From the NCBI GenBank assembly GCA_007127015.1, contig SLAE01000116.1:1-7204 (forward strand): a DNA stretch of 7,204 nucleotides. The letters are read 5' to 3'. Numbering within the stretch: the stretch's first letter is position 1; every line of letters starts with the position of its first letter. The DNA is from Desulfonatronospira sp. (GTDB lineage Bacteria; Desulfobacterota; Desulfovibrionia; Desulfovibrionales; Desulfonatronovibrionaceae). The notes below the pieces were generated by a model. That model saw nothing but the letters and a program-made list of their open reading frames with translations, had not been told where the DNA came from and did no database searches. This document shows positions 5,377 through 7,204 of this stretch, in pieces. The position numbers were made by a program, and so were the translations under genes.

Positions 5377-6783
5377 ATGACCAAAGAAATACGTTTCAAA
5401 GAAATAGACCATAGCTCTCTGGATGAAACCAGAGCTTTCAAGGTCCAGAAAAGGATCCATGAAAAAATTGACGATTACGGCGAATACGCATTCAGCCCCA
5501 TTCAAAGCTCAGCCCTGAATGTTTTTTTCGATCTTTCCCAGGAATATGAATCATTTCCTGACCTGCTGGCTGTCTGTGTTCTTGTGCCCAAGGTTTTTTT
5601 CGATCTGGAATGCAGCCTTTATCTTCTCAGGGAAAACAGGGTGGAAAAGGTGACAGCCTGCCCGGACAAGCTTTCCCAAATTGAGCTTGAAGGTATTGAG
5701 GGTCTGGAGATGTCCTCAAAGCCGAAAGTGGAAAACAACTGCCTGTATCTGCCCATCAAAGGCAACAGGGAACTTTTGAATCAGCTGCCCTACAGTCTGC
5801 CCCAGGGACTGATCGGCATGCTGGAAATCTATCCTGCCCGAAAAACCAACGAACACAGCCGCCTTTTTTTTGAAAAATATGCCAATAGAGTGGGATTTCA
5901 GCTGCACATGCGCATGATCAGCTGGAAAAACGAGGAGCATCTGCAGTTCATCCGCTCTCTGGTCAAGGACATAAGCCATAATGTTATTGTACCCAACATG
6001 TTTTTCAAAATTTTTTACCGGCGCATGGAAGCTCAGATAAATGCTTTGGGGCAATTGAAACAGGACATCGAACAGGCGGCCCATAGACAGGACAGTGAAG
6101 TGTGGGGGCAGGAGATGGGCTACCAGGAAATCATCCCTCGACTTGATTACATTTATACCGGGCTGAAAGAGCAGCACAGTGAGATACTTAATCATTACGA
6201 GCAGACCAGCCTTTTTCTGGAAACTCTTTTGCGCCGCAGTCATTTTGAACAGGGCAAATATGTCCTGGAAAGAAAGGTGCTGAATTTTAAAAGCCAGATC
6301 ATCGATCCTCAGGTGGAGCGCTTTACTTCCCAGTTCAGGGAGAAAGGCATAGAAATAGCCATGGCCGGAGTTCCGGACCAGGAGATCGAGGTGGTCGTGG
6401 ACAAGGGACTCATCAGCCAGGTCTATGCCAATCTGTTTTCCAACGCTGTGAAATACACTCAGGAAGTAACGAATTTTTCAGGAAACAGGGCAAAATTCAT
6501 CTCTTACGGCTGGGAACATATGCCCGATTATTTCGGGCCGAATAAACCGGGCATCAAACTGAATGTATTCAGCACTGGAGAGCATATCAAGGATGAAGAA
6601 CAGGCAAAGCTCTTCCGAGAAGGATTCAGAGCCGACAATGTGGGCCTGGAGCAGGGTACGGGGCACGGGCTCTTTTTCATCAAGGAAATTGTGGAGCTGC
6701 ACGGAGGTGAAGTGGGTTATGAGCCCACGCCTCTGGGCAACAATTTCTTCTTCATTCTTCCTCTCTCCGATCCTACAGATTAA
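5377..6783 (+). CDS. Soluble GAF-like sensor histidine kinase with atypical H-box and G1 box
   Basis: 468 residues, no signal peptide or membrane span, so a cytoplasmic sensor. Residues ~45-185 look like a GAF-type sensory domain (FPDLLAVCVLVPKVFFDLECSLYLLR, later LYLPIKGN and GLIGMLEIYPA); the ligand is unknown. The helical dimerisation/phosphoacceptor part follows with His201 in KDISHNVIVPN. The usual acidic residue after His is Asn202, and the usual Thr/Asn at +4 is Val205. About 90 residues separate His201 from the EQGKYVLE motif (291-298), longer than the usual 50-60, implying extended helices or an insert. ATPase domain: N-box NLFSNAVKYT (352-361), G1 region NVFSTGEHI (396-404) with Ser399 where Asp (or often Asn) binds adenine, F-box-like LFREGFRA, and intact G2 GTGHGLFFIKEIVELHGG from Gly427. 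ATG 5377 is the earliest ATG in frame, since TGA lies at 5359-5361, but the ribosome binding site is poor. No response regulator is in the window, so its partner is elsewhere or it works differently. Confidence 0.8.
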   Translation: MTKEIRFKEIDHSSLDETRAFKVQKRIHEKIDDYGEYAFSPIQSSALNVFFDLSQEYESFPDLLAVCVLVPKVFFDLECSLYLLRENRVEKVTACPDKLSQIELEGIEGLEMSSKPKVENNCLYLPIKGNRELLNQLPYSLPQGLIGMLEIYPARKTNEHSRLFFEKYANRVGFQLHMRMISWKNEEHLQFIRSLVKDISHNVIVPNMFFKIFYRRMEAQINALGQLKQDIEQAAHRQDSEVWGQEMGYQEIIPRLDYIYTGLKEQHSEILNHYEQTSLFLETLLRRSHFEQGKYVLERKVLNFKSQIIDPQVERFTSQFREKGIEIAMAGVPDQEIEVVVDKGLISQVYANLFSNAVKYTQEVTNFSGNRAKFISYGWEHMPDYFGPNKPGIKLNVFSTGEHIKDEEQAKLFREGFRADNVGLEQGTGHGLFFIKEIVELHGGEVGYEPTPLGNNFFFILPLSDPTD

Positions 6784-6842
6784 TCGGCATCTATTCTCAA
6801 AATCTTTTTCCAGGACATGGAAAGTTAAAGAATTTAGCCTGC

Positions 6843-6920
6843 CGGCCCGGCACCCGGCTTGAGAGGACAATTTTTTCAAGCCCCCGGTTTATTTGTCAGC
6901 TCAAGCCGGGTGCCGGGCCG
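6843..6920. repeat. Perfect 21-bp inverted repeat with 36-base loop, between convergent genes
   Basis: The arms at 6843-6863 and 6900-6920 are exact reverse complements (left arm includes CCCGGCACCCGGCTTGAG). Each arm contains two near-tandem heptamers (CCCGGCA, CCCGGCT). The loop (6864-6899) holds another TCAAGCC at 6876-6882 that can pair with GGCTTGA at 6856-6862, giving a smaller competing hairpin. The right arm ends five bases past the stop of the GYD gene, and the left arm begins about 60 bases past the kinase stop. That position fits a shared transcription end or a dispersed palindromic element. No T-run directly follows the large hairpin on either strand, so simple intrinsic termination is not well supported. 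Confidence 0.85.
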
Positions 6921-6925
6921 TATCA

Positions 6926-7204
6926 TCAGGTTGTCTTTTTGCTAAATACCTCAATGTCAATGGCCGGAAGACTCAAAAGTTCCACTGAACCCCGGGATCC
7001 AAGTTCTACGGACATTTTCATGATTGTTTCATTGTCCGGGGCTTCGACAATATTCACAAAGTCATATGGACCCAGAATGGCGTACTGCTTTTTAACCTTA
7101 ACTCCCATTGCCTCCAGCTCCTTGTTCACCTCCATGATGCGTCCGGGCTTGTTCTTAACTGTCTTGCGCCCTTCATCGGTCAGCTTGCTCAAAATAATGT
7201 ACTC
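6926..7204 (-). CDS. GYD-domain protein, 5' end beyond the window
   Basis: The minus-strand frame is open to the right edge. It reads EYIILSKLTDEGRKTVKNKP and so on, through the family's signature region QYAILGPYDFVNIVEAPDNE, to LPAIDIEVFSKKTT and TGA at 6928-6926. This is nearly the whole of a small GYD-domain protein (family length ~90-100 residues; 93 codons visible), missing only the first few residues. The TTG at 7192 could be read as a start but is an internal leucine: family members begin a few residues earlier with a strand like the YIIL seen here. GYD proteins are small, cytoplasmic, ferredoxin-like alpha/beta folds that probably form dimers; their function is not established. It converges with the kinase gene and ends at the large inverted repeat. 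Confidence 0.88.
   Translation of the reverse strand, partial: EYIILSKLTDEGRKTVKNKPGRIMEVNKELEAMGVKVKKQYAILGPYDFVNIVEAPDNETIMKMSVELGSRGSVELLSLPAIDIEVFSKKTT

Noticed and set aside
5716..6243. A 175-codon open frame on the minus strand
   Set aside because: It is antisense to the kinase gene and has no protein-family features.

Overview
The window looks like ordinary chromosomal sequence from a sulfur-metabolising bacterium, most likely a deltaproteobacterium of the Desulfovibrionales type. This is an inference from three things: the style of the FAD-dependent reductase/rhodanese fusion (first motif GAVALGPKAA), the GYD-domain protein, and a soluble sensor kinase whose catalytic region resembles what I remember of Desulfovibrio-type kinases. 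Composition is moderate GC in genes and very AT-rich between them. I see no phage, transposase, CRISPR, tRNA or rRNA signal.

Layout, left to right. (1) 1-1880, minus: the N-terminal ~626 codons of Lon protease, cut by the left window edge just inside the proteolytic domain. Upstream of it is a good sigma70-type promoter whose spacer holds a perfect 14-bp palindrome. (2) 2033-2500, minus: a complete O6-alkylguanine-DNA alkyltransferase (Ogt/MGMT), same strand as lon and 152 bp upstream of it. (3) 2501-2675: an AT-rich divergent promoter region. (4) 2676-4382, plus: a CoA-disulfide/persulfide reductase type flavoprotein fused to a C-terminal rhodanese domain. (5) 4391-4412: a hairpin between convergent genes. 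(6) 4493-4945, minus: a small YdjM-like membrane protein starting at GTG. (7) 4946-5376: 431 bp without a believable gene, between divergent genes. (8) 5377-6783, plus: a soluble GAF-like sensor histidine kinase with unusual catalytic residues. (9) 6843-6920: a perfect 21-bp inverted repeat with a third partial copy in its loop. (10) 6926-7204, minus: a GYD-domain protein whose 5' end lies beyond the right edge.

How the genes fit together: Lon (protein quality control), Ogt (alkylation repair) and the persulfide/CoA-disulfide reductase (sulfane sulfur and thiol redox) are all maintenance or stress functions, but nothing shows that they form one pathway. Most genes appear to be transcribed singly. 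I do not see a convincing undescribed multi-gene system. The points most worth a second look are the kinase with replaced H-box and G1 residues, the long inverted repeat with competing pairings, and the palindrome embedded in the lon promoter.
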